A DNA stretch of 50,415 bases from Alphaproteobacteria bacterium (GCA_009781045.1 WQYW01000016.1:1-50415); one strand, 5' to 3'; shown: positions 8,654-17,969, numbered from the stretch's first letter. A program made the numbers and translations. The notes: generated from the letters alone by a model not told the origin.

Positions 8654-9014
8654 CCGCGCGCCCTTTTCCTATGAGGGTCTCGACCGCGTCATCCACGAGA
8701 AGGCGCGGCTCGGGATGCTGACATCGCTGATGGCCCATCCCAGGGGTCTGGCCTTTTCCGACCTCAAGCAGCTCTGCGCACTGACCGATGGCAATCTGAG
8801 CCGCCACCTCCAGGTGCTGCAGGAGGCGGGTCTGGTCGAGGTCACCAAAAGCTACGAGCGCAACCGCCCCCACACCACTTGCCGGCTGACCAGGGCCGGT
8901 CGGGAGCGTTTTCTCGACTATCTCGCGGTGCTCGAGCAGCTGGTGCGTGATGCGGCCAAAGCAGCCGGCCGTGACGCTGCGGTTCTCGGGGATCTCGGTG
9001 TGGTGGCGGGCTGA
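8646..9014 (+). CDS. Winged-helix transcriptional regulator
   Basis: This 122-residue DNA-binding protein is of the MarR/ArsR-like winged-helix type with a single wHTH domain (Pfam HTH_34-like). The helix-turn-helix spans roughly residues 24-60: RLGMLTSLMAHPRGLAFSDLKQ, then TDGNLSRHLQVLQEAGLVEV as the recognition helix and following strand. The wing is YERNRPHTTCRLTRAGRERF. There are no metal-binding cysteine clusters, so a metal-sensing ArsR role is unlikely. The ATG at 8646 overlaps the previous stop. Two copies of one palindrome, one on the operon promoter and one on the uppS start, suggest it represses both its own operon and uppS. The effector is unknown. Confidence 0.87.
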   Translation: MADRAPFSYEGLDRVIHEKARLGMLTSLMAHPRGLAFSDLKQLCALTDGNLSRHLQVLQEAGLVEVTKSYERNRPHTTCRLTRAGRERFLDYLAVLEQLVRDAAKAAGRDAAVLGDLGVVAG

Positions 9015-9036
9015 GGGCGGTTTTTTTTGAAGGGAG

Positions 9037-9053
9037 ACTTTGCAATGCAAAGT
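9037..9053. promoter_or_regulatory. Operator palindrome O2 over the uppS start codon
   Basis: ACTTTGC and GCAAAGT flank a 3-nt spacer, the same arms and spacing as in the site at 7976-7996. The uppS ATG (9045-9047) lies in the centre, and the ribosome-binding site AAGGGAG (9030-9036) abuts the left edge. Regulation at the DNA level is the simplest reading, although the same palindrome in mRNA could also fold over the start codon. Confidence 0.65.
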
Positions 9054-9830
9054 TGTCTGGATACGCAAGTGAACGCTCTGCATGTCGGCATCATCATGGA
9101 CGGCAATGGCCGATGGGCACAGCATCGCGGCTGGACGCGGCTGCGGGGTCATGAGGCCGGACTTGAGGCCATCCGTCGCGTCGTCGAGGCCGCGCCCGGT
9201 CAGGGCATCGGCACCCTGACGCTCTATGCATTTTCGAGCGACAACTGGCGTCGACCGCCAGCCGAGGTCGCCGGCCTGATGCGGCTCTTACGTTTCTACC
9301 TCAATAATGAAGTGCGCAGTCTCCAGCGCAACGGGGTTCGCCTCAGCGTCATCGGGCGACGCGACCGGCTGCCCGACGGCATTGCCGGGCTGATCGGGCG
9401 TGCGGAAGCGGCGACCCGCTGCGGCGAGGCCCTGCATCTGCGCATCGCGGTGGACTATTCCGGGCGCGACGCCATCCTCAACGCCGCCGCGCAGGCGGGT
9501 GCCGGCGCGGCGCTGACGCGCGAGGATTTCGCCCGGCTGGTCACCGGGGAGCCGGGCCTGCGCGATGTCGACCTCATCATCCGCACTTCGGGTGAGAAGC
9601 GGCTGTCGGATTTTCTGTTGTGGGAAAGCGCCTATGCGGAGCTGCATTTCACTGACCGGATGTGGCCCGACTTCGACGCCGGCGATCTCGCTGCGGCGCT
9701 GGTCGCCTTCCAGCAGCGCGAACGCCGTTTCGGCGGCCTCGGCGCACCGCCCCTGGCGCCGGCGCCAGCGCGGTCCAGGCTCGTGCCGGAGGTCGCAGCC
9801 GGGGCGGCGGCCTCCATCGTTGCAATCTAA
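9045..9830 (+). CDS. uppS: Cis-prenyltransferase, UppS-type
   Basis: The enzyme condenses isopentenyl diphosphate onto an allylic diphosphate in cis to make polyprenyl diphosphates such as undecaprenyl diphosphate, the lipid carrier for cell-wall synthesis. The 261-residue protein has the catalytic motif MDGNGRWA (Asp19), then [18 protein letters not shown] and the C-terminal substrate-binding block [18 protein letters not shown] followed by [14 protein letters not shown]. All key residues are present. The ATG at 9045 is set by AAGGGAG eight bases upstream; an in-frame TTG at 9027 is less likely. Housekeeping uppS genes usually sit between frr and cdsA. This one sits behind a small regulator, so it may be a regulated paralogue with another chain length or purpose. 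About 35 extra Pro/Ala-rich residues end the protein. Confidence 0.9.
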   Translation: MQSCLDTQVNALHVGIIMDGNGRWAQHRGWTRLRGHEAGLEAIRRVVEAAPGQGIGTLTLYAFSSDNWRRPPAEVAGLMRLLRFYLNNEVRSLQRNGVRLSVIGRRDRLPDGIAGLIGRAEAATRCGEALHLRIAVDYSGRDAILNAAAQAGAGAALTREDFARLVTGEPGLRDVDLIIRTSGEKRLSDFLLWESAYAELHFTDRMWPDFDAGDLAAALVAFQQRERRFGGLGAPPLAPAPARSRLVPEVAAGAAASIVAI

Positions 9831-10398
9831 GCGTGTGTCAATGCATAACTACTAGTATAAGTAGTATCTCGGGTAGATTTTTCCTGTCGTCGCGGCTTCG
9901 GATTGACCGCGCCCTGGGCCTTGATCCGGCCTGTTTCGTGGCGGACGCGCCTAAATGGCGTTCGCACTAACGCCTTCAGCGCTATCGGATTTTCCTCTCC
10001 CGGCAGCACGCCCGTGCGGTGCGGCAGAGCGTCTTGTCAAGTTATGAGTTGTCATTCTTCTTTGCCTGTTCGTCATGTGCTCGCAATAACTGAGCCTTAA
10101 CCGGAGTCCTGCTTAACTCGCCCTCAGGTTCCATTGCGAATACCTGCGTAGTGAGTGTTCGCCGTAAGTTACTTCCGGATCGTCCCGGGTACCGCCGGGA
10201 CGATCCAGCGCAGATAGAGAGGGTGAGCCGCGTTGTGTTCCTGGCCGCCCCGACCCTGCGTTGCTGGATCATCTGCCAGATTGAGCTGCATCGAGCCGCA
10301 GCGGGTGAGCGGACGGCGTGCGCGCTCTCGCGCGCGCGGTTGCTGCGTCTTTTGCGGTCTCAGGTCCGAGGTTGGTTGTGTGAATAAGGCAGTTTGTG
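9831..10398. other. Upstream region of the autotransporter gene
   Basis: No gene is supported in this 570-bp interval. Near 9848-9870 an AT-rich segment has ACTACT and AGTAGT arms. A strong 12-bp hairpin lies at 10177-10206. AAGG at 10386-10389 serves as a probable ribosome-binding site for the autotransporter. Confidence 0.45.
10177..10206. repeat. Perfect 12-bp inverted repeat
   Basis: GGATCGTCCCGG at 10177-10188 and its exact complement at 10195-10206 enclose a 6-nt loop. There is no T-tract after it. It lies about 190 bp before the autotransporter start and could be a terminator for uppS-side transcripts, a 5'-leader structure or an operator. Confidence 0.5.
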
Positions 10399-13300
10399 AT
10401 GTTGAACAGGAATGGGTCCACGTCCCGCAGTCGCCGTAACCTCGCAGGCGTTCGTTGCAATGACCGGAGTTCGACACTCTTTGGCCGCTGTGCCGGGCGT
10501 CTTCGCGCCGGACGGCGGCGATTTGCCGCAGGGATAGAGCAGGCGGCGGCTGGCGTCCGCCATGCCGGCATCGCCATTATCGCATTCAAAACCGCGGCTC
10601 TAGGTATCGGCCTGTTGCAGGCGGTGAGCCTGATGGCGCTCCCGGCCTTCGCTGCGGACACCACGGTGACGGGACCGGCGGATCTCGGTGCCAGCGTGCT
10701 GCCGCCATCCGATGGGGACCACTGGACGCTGGTGGGCAACGGCATATACCTCGCCGACACCATCACGCTGCCGGGAGGTGCAACCGGTCTGACCCTCACC
10801 GGCTCGGGCAATGCTCTTTCGCTCAATGACGGCGCGGGGAGTTACGGACGTCTGATGGTTCCTTACGGCACGGCGCCGGTCGGGCCGTTCACGCTCACAC
10901 TGGAAAATCTCACGCTGAGCGGCGGCCAGAGCCCGGCAACGCCGGCACTGGACGCCAATGGCGGGGCGATCAATGTCAACAACCGCAATACGCAGAGCGC
11001 ACTGATCATCAATACCATCGGCTCGGTGAGTTTTCTCGATAACCATGCCGCCTTAAGTGGAGGTGCAATCTGGGTCTATAGTGACCTGACCATCAATGGC
11101 GACGGCACCGGTGGCACGATCACGTTCAAAGACAACAGCGCCGGCACCGGCGGCAGCGGCGTTGCCGGGGGCGCGATTTCGGCCGGCGGTGGGGTCTCGA
11201 TCGGCGACAGTGCCAGCAGGATCATCCTGTCGAACAACTCCGTCGATACCTCGACGACGGTAAACTCGGGCGGCGCGATTTCGGCCGGCGGCGCTGTTCG
11301 CATCTCCGGCAGCGACATTGAGATTTCGGAAAACCTCGCTTCGGCGATGGGCGGGGCCATCAATGCCGGCGGCGACGTTGTCGTCGGCAACAGCGACGGG
11401 ACGACGACGTCCGTCATTGTCAGCGGCAACCAGGCCCTGACAAATGCCGCCGGGGCGATCTCGACCGGAACCATCGGCTCGGTCACCATCCGCGCGGGGG
11501 CGGTCACGCTGTCGGACAACAGTTCCGGGAGCAATGGTGGTGCGATCTGGGCTGCCAGTGGCGCCACCATCGAGGGTGCCACGATCACGCTTGACAGCAA
11601 TCAGGCCGGCGGCAGCGGCGGCGGCGGTGTGATCTTTTCCCGTGGTGATGTGGCGATCGGCAGTGCCGACAGTGTGGTCACCATCTCCCACAACACAAGC
11701 GTGGGAGCCGGCGGCGCGGTCGACGCCTTTGGCACTTCGACCACCCCCACACAGGTGACGATCGATGGCAGTGCCATCACGATGTCCTCGAACGCATCAT
11801 CGACTTCCGCCGGGGGAGCGATCAGCGCAGACGGTGCGGTCGCGATCGGCAGCAGCGCTGCAACGGTCGATATCGCCGGCAACACCGCCAGCTTTGCGGG
11901 TGCCGTCTATACCGACAGCACCATTGCGATCGGCAATGCCACAAGCGTTGTCACCATCCGGGATAACAGCGGGATCAGCTCCGGAGGCGCGCTGCTCAGT
12001 AACGGCGATGGTATTTCAATCGATGGCAGCAGCATCACGATTACCGGCAACCAGACCACCGGAACGAGCACGGGCAATTCCGGCGGCGCGATCCGGTCCA
12101 ATGGTGCCGTCCGCATCGGCAACGCCACCAGCACAGTCGACCTCAGCGGCAATTCCACGTATGGCTATGGCGGGGCGATTTCCGGTTCTGCGGATGTTAC
12201 GATCGCAGGCAGCGACATCACCGTATCCGACAACCAGTCGCTGGGGGCCTTCGGAGGTGCGATCTACGCGGCGGGGTCTGCGGTGACGATCGGGGACGCC
12301 GCGAGCGCGGTGAAGATCACCGGCAACAGCGCCAGACTGCAGGGCGGGGCGCTCTATGCCATGGACGTGGTCATCAATGGCTCTGCCATCACTGTCAGCG
12401 ACAACAGTGTCGACCAATATTATGGCGGCGCGATCTATGCCGGAAACAGCGTTGCAATCGGCAATGCTGCCAGCACAGTGACGGTGAGCGGCAACCAGGC
12501 CTCTGTCGGCGGCGCTGTCATTTCATTCGGCGCGGTAACGATTGATGGAGCCAATATCAACATTTCCACCAACAGTGCCGGTGCCGACGGCGGGGCGATC
12601 TATGGCGTCGGGGAGGTTGTGGTCGGAAGCGCTGCGAGCAGCGTGCAGATGACGGGAAACACGGCGGACTATGGCGGCGCGGTCTATTCGGAAGACAACG
12701 TGGTGATTTCCGGCAAAACCATCGATCTTTCGGGCAACAGCGCCGGCGATACTGGTGGCGTCATTGCGGCGGAGGGTACAATTGCGCTCGGCAACGCCGA
12801 TGGCAGCACAAGCACGGTAACGCTTTCCTCAAATAGCGCGGTCAGCCTCGGCGGTGCACTCTATTCGGAGGAAGACGTTACGATCCGGGGGACCAACATC
12901 ACGATCGCCGACAATAGCGCCGGCGACGCCGGCGCGGTTGGAGCCTACGGAGATGTGGTGATCGGCAGCGCGGGGAGCACCAGCACGGTCACGGTTACCG
13001 GAAACGGGGCCGATGGCAGCGGCGGCGCCATCCTGTCGGGAGGCGACACCACGATTGCGGCAAGCGCAATCATCCTCAACAGCAACACGGCAGGCGTGGA
13101 CGGTGGCGCGATCTATTCGTACCAGGGGGTGCAGCTGCAGGGCACTGTGACGGCGAATGAAAACAGCGCGCTCAGCGGCGACGGCGGTGTGATAAATGCG
13201 CAGTCGGGCGACGTCACTGTCACCGCCGGCCTCACGGCAAACACCAACACGGCCGGTGGTTCCGGTGGCGTGATCTATGCGGCGACGGGCAATGTCGTGG

Positions 13301-16300
13301 TCGGCGGCGCCGTCGATATGGACGGCAACGCGGCCACAAACGGGGACGGCGGTGCGATTGCTGCCGTGGCGGGATCTGTTGACCTTGCGGCGTCTGGCGA
13401 TGTCAACCTGACCAACAATTCTGCCGGAGGCAGCGGCGGTGCGATCAGCGCCGGCTCTGACGTAGTGCTCGGCAATAGCAGTGGCACCACCACGCTGAGT
13501 GGCAACAGCGCCGACGTCAAGGGCGGTGCGATTGCAAGTGGCGGCATGACGTCGCTGTGGGGGACGTCGATCACCCTCAACAACAACAGCGCCGAGGGCG
13601 ATGGTGGAGCGATCTGGTCGGCGGGGGCGGTGACGGCGTATGGCGCAGTGAGCGCAAACGGCAACAGCGCGATCGACGGCAACGGCGGCGTGATCAATGC
13701 CGAGGCGGGCGATGTCACGCTGACCGGCGAGCTGGCGGCAGACGGCAACAAAGCGGGTGCTTCCGGCGGTGTGGTCTTTGCCGGGACAGGGGATGTCGTG
13801 GTCGGTGGCGCGGTCCGCATGGAGGGCAACCAGGCCGCAGGCGGGGACGGCGGTGCCATTGCAGCGGTGCTGGGATCGGTCTATCTGGCGCTGGAGGGCG
13901 ATGTTGCGCTGAGCAGCAACTCTGCGGGCGGCAGCGGCGGCGCCATCCGTGCGGGCGCGGACGTGGTGGTCGGGAATGCCGACGGCGCAACCACGCTGAC
14001 CGGAAACACCGCCGGCGTGAATGGCGGCGCGATCGCGAGCGACGGCAGCACGACGCTTTGGGGATCGGCGATCACTCTCAGTGACAACAGTGCCGGCACG
14101 GACGGTGGTGCGATCTGGTCGGCAGGGGCGGTGACCCTGGCTGGCACAGTGAGCGCCAGCGGCAACAGAGCGATCGACGGCAACGGTGGCGTGATCAATG
14201 CGCAGTCGGGCGATGTCACGGTCACGGCGGGTCTGACGGCCAACGCCAACACTGCGGGTGGTGCGGGCGGCGTAATCTATGCCGGGACAGGGGATGTCGT
14301 GGTCGGCGGCGCGGTCCGCATGGATGGCAACCAGGCCACAGGTGGTGACGGCGGTGCCATTGCAGCGGTGGCGGGATCGGTCAGCCTGGGGTGGCTTGGC
14401 GGGGACATTGCGTTGACGAACAACGTTGCCGGGGGCAGTGGTGGCGCGATCAGAGCGGGCTCCGACGTGGCGCTCGGCAATGGTGACAGCACGATCACGC
14501 TCCGCGACAACACTGCCGCTGTCAATGGTGGCGCGATTGCAAGCACTGGCGCAACCACGATCAGGGCAACGTCGCTGACGATCTCCGGCAACCGTGCGAG
14601 CAATGGTTCGGGTGGCGCGGTCCATGCTGGTGGCGATTTCACGCTTGCCACAAACGCTGACGCCACGATCAGCGGCAACAGCGCTGCGGTGAAAGGCGGC
14701 GCCTTGTGGATTGGCGGCAATGCCAGTCTGTCGGCGTCCGCAGGTGACATCACCTTCAGTGGCAACAGCCAGGGGGCGGGCAGCCCGGGCGAGGCCAACG
14801 CCATCTATTTCGACAACACTGCCGGAACCGCGAGCGCCAGCTTTGCGGTGGCTGCGGCAAGCCATATCACCTTCCTTGACCCGATCGCCGGCAATGCGGC
14901 CAATGGCCTGGTGAGCGTGACCAAGAGCGGTGCCGGAGAGCTGGCCTTTGATGGCTCTCTCTATTCCGCCCCGGATGATCGGTGGTCGAAGATCTATGCC
15001 AGCACCACTGTCGCGGACGGTACTTTCGCGGTGCGAAACGGTGCGGTCTATGGCGCCCTGGCGGCGGATCTGGGGGGTGCGACGCCTTCCAGCTTCACGG
15101 TTGAACCGTCGGCCACCCTTTCCGGCGGTATTGCCGGCGAGGTGCGGGCCGACCAGTTCACGCTGAAAGGTGCACTCGATATCGCCGGGACAGCGGCGCC
15201 AGGAGGCGCAGGCGGCGGCTTCAGCAGCTTCACCGTCACCAGCAGCAATGTCAGCTTTGGTGTCGGCAGCCAGCTCAGGGTGAACGCCTATCTTGGTGAT
15301 GCCTCGACGCAGCAGGCGGACCAGCTGCGGCTCAACCTCAACGGCAGCGCAACCAGCGGGACCGCAGCGATGGTGGTCAACAAGGTCGGTGGTGCCGGTG
15401 CGCTGACCCCTGGCAACGGCATCGAGGTGGTAGAGGTCGTCAATGGCAGCAGCGCCGGTGCGTTCAGGCTCAGTGCGCCGGTCGTGGCGGGTCCTTACGA
15501 CTACGGCCTGGTCCATGGCAGTGTTGATACCGGCGGCGCCGAGAACTGGTATCTGCGCTCGACCCTGGACTGTGCCCTCGCGCCTGCGTCGGCACCGTGT
15601 GCACAGGGGACGTCGCCGTCGCCCGGCCCGACGCCACCGGCACCGCCCCATTACCGGGTCGAGACCGCGCTCAACGCAGCAGCCCCGGCGATGGCTCTGC
15701 TCTATGGCCGCAACCTCCTGGACACGCTGCATGAGCGGCTGGGCGACGAAGCGGGCGGTCGCCGCTTCGATGCGGATAATCCGAACGGCGTCTCGCACGG
15801 CAGCTGGGCACGGATGATTGGCAGTGGCGGCAAACAACAGGGCGATCCGCTCGGCGTCTACGGTTCCGGACCCGGCTACAACTACAGCTTCCTCGGGCTG
15901 CAGGGGGGGCAGGACCTCTACCGGCGCGAAGCGCGTGACGGCAGTCGTGATTATGCCGGCCTCACCTTCGCCATCGGCAGCGCTTCCGGGAAAGTCAGCC
16001 ATTTTGACGGCTCCAGCGGGGATGATGACCTCCAGGCCTATACGCTTGGCGGTTACTGGACGCATTTCGGTGCCCGAGGCTGGTATGTCGACACCATGCT
16101 CCAGGGGACGTATTATGATGTCCGCAGCAATGCCAGGAGAGGACTTCTGCCCTTCACGACCGGTGGGGAAGGTGTCGCGGCCTCGGTCGAGGCCGGCTAC
16201 CCCTTCCGATTCGCGGGCGGCTATTTTGTCGAGCCGCAGGTGCAGCTGATCTACCAGACCATCGACTTCAGGAGTGGAATGGACAACGCTGCGCGCGTGA

Positions 16301-16641
16301 ACTTCGACAATGTCGATTCGCTGATCGGGCGGATCGGCGCGCGCATCGGTCGCAGCTGGCTGATTGATCCGGGAGCGGGTGACGGGCGGCTGATCACGGC
16401 GTGGATCCGGCCGAGCTTCTGGCAGGAGTTCCGCGGCAATCCGACCACGTCCTTCTCTTCCGCGAGCGGCTTCGTTCCCTTCCGCGCCGATCTTGGCGGC
16501 AACTGGGGCGAACTCACCATCGGTATCACCGGCCAGATCACCCCCAACACCGCGCTTTTCGCCAACGCTTCCTACCAGGGCCGCTTCGACGGCAGCGGCT
16601 ACGCCTATGACGGCAAGGGCGGTGTCAGGGTGAACTGGTGA
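10399..16641 (+). CDS. Giant autotransporter adhesin with Pmp-like repeats
   Basis: This 2080-residue type V secretion protein has three parts. First is an unusually long, basic signal region (about 86 residues) ending in a hydrophobic core and an AFAADT cleavage site. A passenger of about 1600 residues follows, built on a short repeat GGAI/GGVI-x-A-x-GDV...SGNSA; I count about 40 copies. Chlamydial Pmp proteins use the same GGAI logic to form a beta-helix, so surface display and adhesion are likely. Third comes a Pro-rich linker near residue 1740 and a C-terminal autotransporter beta-barrel (about 1755-2080) ending in aromatic Trp. The ATG at 10399 follows AAGG at good spacing; a GTG one codon earlier is possible. 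It is monocistronic, with a strong hairpin at its stop codon. Confidence 0.93.
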   Translation: MLNRNGSTSRSRRNLAGVRCNDRSSTLFGRCAGRLRAGRRRFAAGIEQAAAGVRHAGIAIIAFKTAALGIGLLQAVSLMALPAFAADTTVTGPADLGASVLPPSDGDHWTLVGNGIYLADTITLPGGATGLTLTGSGNALSLNDGAGSYGRLMVPYGTAPVGPFTLTLENLTLSGGQSPATPALDANGGAINVNNRNTQSALIINTIGSVSFLDNHAALSGGAIWVYSDLTINGDGTGGTITFKDNSAGTGGSGVAGGAISAGGGVSIGDSASRIILSNNSVDTSTTVNSGGAISAGGAVRISGSDIEISENLASAMGGAINAGGDVVVGNSDGTTTSVIVSGNQALTNAAGAISTGTIGSVTIRAGAVTLSDNSSGSNGGAIWAASGATIEGATITLDSNQAGGSGGGGVIFSRGDVAIGSADSVVTISHNTSVGAGGAVDAFGTSTTPTQVTIDGSAITMSSNASSTSAGGAISADGAVAIGSSAATVDIAGNTASFAGAVYTDSTIAIGNATSVVTIRDNSGISSGGALLSNGDGISIDGSSITITGNQTTGTSTGNSGGAIRSNGAVRIGNATSTVDLSGNSTYGYGGAISGSADVTIAGSDITVSDNQSLGAFGGAIYAAGSAVTIGDAASAVKITGNSARLQGGALYAMDVVINGSAITVSDNSVDQYYGGAIYAGNSVAIGNAASTVTVSGNQASVGGAVISFGAVTIDGANINISTNSAGADGGAIYGVGEVVVGSAASSVQMTGNTADYGGAVYSEDNVVISGKTIDLSGNSAGDTGGVIAAEGTIALGNADGSTSTVTLSSNSAVSLGGALYSEEDVTIRGTNITIADNSAGDAGAVGAYGDVVIGSAGSTSTVTVTGNGADGSGGAILSGGDTTIAASAIILNSNTAGVDGGAIYSYQGVQLQGTVTANENSALSGDGGVINAQSGDVTVTAGLTANTNTAGGSGGVIYAATGNVVVGGAVDMDGNAATNGDGGAIAAVAGSVDLAASGDVNLTNNSAGGSGGAISAGSDVVLGNSSGTTTLSGNSADVKGGAIASGGMTSLWGTSITLNNNSAEGDGGAIWSAGAVTAYGAVSANGNSAIDGNGGVINAEAGDVTLTGELAADGNKAGASGGVVFAGTGDVVVGGAVRMEGNQAAGGDGGAIAAVLGSVYLALEGDVALSSNSAGGSGGAIRAGADVVVGNADGATTLTGNTAGVNGGAIASDGSTTLWGSAITLSDNSAGTDGGAIWSAGAVTLAGTVSASGNRAIDGNGGVINAQSGDVTVTAGLTANANTAGGAGGVIYAGTGDVVVGGAVRMDGNQATGGDGGAIAAVAGSVSLGWLGGDIALTNNVAGGSGGAIRAGSDVALGNGDSTITLRDNTAAVNGGAIASTGATTIRATSLTISGNRASNGSGGAVHAGGDFTLATNADATISGNSAAVKGGALWIGGNASLSASAGDITFSGNSQGAGSPGEANAIYFDNTAGTASASFAVAAASHITFLDPIAGNAANGLVSVTKSGAGELAFDGSLYSAPDDRWSKIYASTTVADGTFAVRNGAVYGALAADLGGATPSSFTVEPSATLSGGIAGEVRADQFTLKGALDIAGTAAPGGAGGGFSSFTVTSSNVSFGVGSQLRVNAYLGDASTQQADQLRLNLNGSATSGTAAMVVNKVGGAGALTPGNGIEVVEVVNGSSAGAFRLSAPVVAGPYDYGLVHGSVDTGGAENWYLRSTLDCALAPASAPCAQGTSPSPGPTPPAPPHYRVETALNAAAPAMALLYGRNLLDTLHERLGDEAGGRRFDADNPNGVSHGSWARMIGSGGKQQGDPLGVYGSGPGYNYSFLGLQGGQDLYRREARDGSRDYAGLTFAIGSASGKVSHFDGSSGDDDLQAYTLGGYWTHFGARGWYVDTMLQGTYYDVRSNARRGLLPFTTGGEGVAASVEAGYPFRFAGGYFVEPQVQLIYQTIDFRSGMDNAARVNFDNVDSLIGRIGARIGRSWLIDPGAGDGRLITAWIRPSFWQEFRGNPTTSFSSASGFVPFRADLGGNWGELTIGITGQITPNTALFANASYQGRFDGSGYAYDGKGGVRVNW
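13180..14682 (+). repeat. Three tandem 501-nt repeats inside the autotransporter
   Basis: The GGVINA segment begins at about 13180, 13681 and 14182, an exact 501-nt (167-codon) period. Each unit holds the same series of GGAI-type motifs in the same order (VINA, VIYAxTG, AIAAV, AI.AG.DV, AIAS, AIWSAGAV). Copies 2 and 3 are more alike than copy 1. The third copy diverges near its end. Preserved frame and period point to recent duplication of a passenger block. Confidence 0.85.
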
Positions 16642-16673
16642 GGATGGCGGGCGCACAGGCGCCCGCCATCCTC
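16640..16673 (+). terminator. Strong hairpin at the autotransporter stop
   Basis: A perfect 15-bp GC-rich stem (16640-16654 with 16659-16673) and a 4-nt loop begin inside the TGA stop codon. No T-run follows, so it may act as a Rho-independent-like pause or an mRNA 3'-end stabiliser. Confidence 0.6.
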
Positions 16674-17084
16674 AGGGTCCGTTCGCGGGCGCGCGGCAGT
16701 CTGTGACAGCTCCGGTTGTTGGCGATGGCGCCGACGCCCGCAGGTTTCCATGGCTGGACGTCGTGACATCGACCTTGCGGTTGCCTGCTCCTGCACGGGG
16801 CGCAAGGTGCAGAGGTCCCGGCCTGGCTTCGCAGGGCTCGGGGGGCAGTGGCGCGGAGCCTGGCTCTGTTGACAAAATCAGGCGATGGCCGGGTGCTTCG
16901 AGCGCCACCGGCTGAAATCCCGCAATCCTTCCCGCGCGCCTGGCGGCGCGGAACGCTCACGGCGCTGCAAATCTCAATCCTGCTTGGCGTGGCACAAAAT
17001 CGCCGGGCGCTCGCGCTTCTATCACCAGCGGGCTGAGGAAATGACAGCCTGCGATGAAGAGCACCAGACAGGGATGGCCGGGAG
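16674..17084. other. Intergenic region, no gene seen
   Basis: About 410 bp lie between the autotransporter hairpin and the DUF2459 gene. The short frames present on both strands lack ribosome-binding sites and recognisable content. Confidence 0.45.
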
Positions 17085-17750
17085 ATGAGGGGATTGCAGC
17101 GGTTCCTGGCGGTTGTGACTGTCCTTGCCGTGCTTGGCGCGACGCTTGGCACGCTGGTGCCGCGTCCCTTCCTGCGGGAAGCGCATTCGGGTGAAAACAG
17201 CCGCCACATTCTGGTGCTGAAGAATGATATCCACACCGACATCGCGATACCGATTGACGATGCCGTGCGCCGGCGCTTCGCTTTCCTCGCCGGTTCCGGC
17301 CTGCCGCTGGGCACGCCGCATGTGAGCCATGTCGTTTTCGGCTGGGGCGGCCGGGCCTTCTATCTGGAGACGCCGACCTGGTCGGAACTGAAGCCGGGGC
17401 CGCTTCTCAAGGCGCTGACGCGCGACGACTCGGTGATGCATGTCGGCCTCACAGCGGGGGCGCGCGAACGCGACCCCGACGTCGTCGGTTTCGACATTGA
17501 TCCGGAGCATTTCGCGCAGCTCCTCGACTTTGTCGCAGCCAGCTTCCGACAAGGCCCTGGTGGTCCTGTAGTGATCCCTGATGCGAGCTATTCCCACTTC
17601 GACAGGTTCTTTGAATCCGACGGGAAATTCAATGCCATCGTCGGCTGCAACAGCTGGACTGCGGCGGCTTTGCGTGCCGCCGGGCTGCGCACCGGCTGGT
17701 GGAATGCATTGCCGGTGTCGCTGTGGATGTCCCTGAAACTCTATAATTGA
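17085..17750 (+). CDS. DUF2459 / TIGR02117 family protein
   Basis: This 221-residue protein belongs to the DUF2459 (TIGR02117) family of uncharacterised proteins. An N-terminal hydrophobic segment (LQRFLAVVTVLAVLGATLGTLV) suggests membrane anchoring with the rest in the periplasm. Conserved-looking family blocks include LKNDIHTDIAIPID, VVFGWGGRAFYLETPTW and VGCNSWTAAALRAAGLRTGWWNALP. The cysteine, histidine and asparagine residues in these blocks could form a catalytic site, but no activity is known. ATG at 17085 follows GGGAGATGAGG-like sequence. It is monocistronic, and its downstream side borders IS debris. Confidence 0.85.
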   Translation: MRGLQRFLAVVTVLAVLGATLGTLVPRPFLREAHSGENSRHILVLKNDIHTDIAIPIDDAVRRRFAFLAGSGLPLGTPHVSHVVFGWGGRAFYLETPTWSELKPGPLLKALTRDDSVMHVGLTAGARERDPDVVGFDIDPEHFAQLLDFVAASFRQGPGGPVVIPDASYSHFDRFFESDGKFNAIVGCNSWTAAALRAAGLRTGWWNALPVSLWMSLKLYN

Positions 17751-17846
17751 TGCTGGCGCGGCAGGAAACGCAGGCAGGAAAGGCTGCGATCCAAACTGCG
17801 GCGCCCCAATTTTTTCTGGAACCGGAGGCAGTTCGAGGTTCCGGCT

Positions 17847-17969
17847 TCAGGCGGCTTGCCGGTCCCGGCAACGGTCCCAATCACCGTTGGCCTTCACGAT
17901 ACGCAGGACCATCATTCTTTCGGCATTCTCCAGGCACCCCCCGGTAATCTTCATCCGCCTCCGGAGGTC
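17847..17969 (-). pseudogene. ISKra4-type transposase C-terminal remnant (minus)
   Basis: A short minus-strand frame reads RRRMKITGGCLENAERMMV, then LRIVKANGDWDRCRDRQAA and a stop. This is the C-terminal signature of ISKra4/UPF0236-type transposases (consensus around ALRxxRANGDWDxYW). A second, better-preserved C-terminus of the same type lies at 50321-50415. Only this tail remains here; the frame is broken upstream. Confidence 0.65.

Noticed and set aside
12829..16656. A 1275-codon open frame on the minus strand opposite the autotransporter.
   Set aside because: It exists because the repetitive, GC-rich passenger avoids stop codons in that frame. Its translation is Arg/Asp/Ala-rich with no domain, and it follows the sense repeats exactly.
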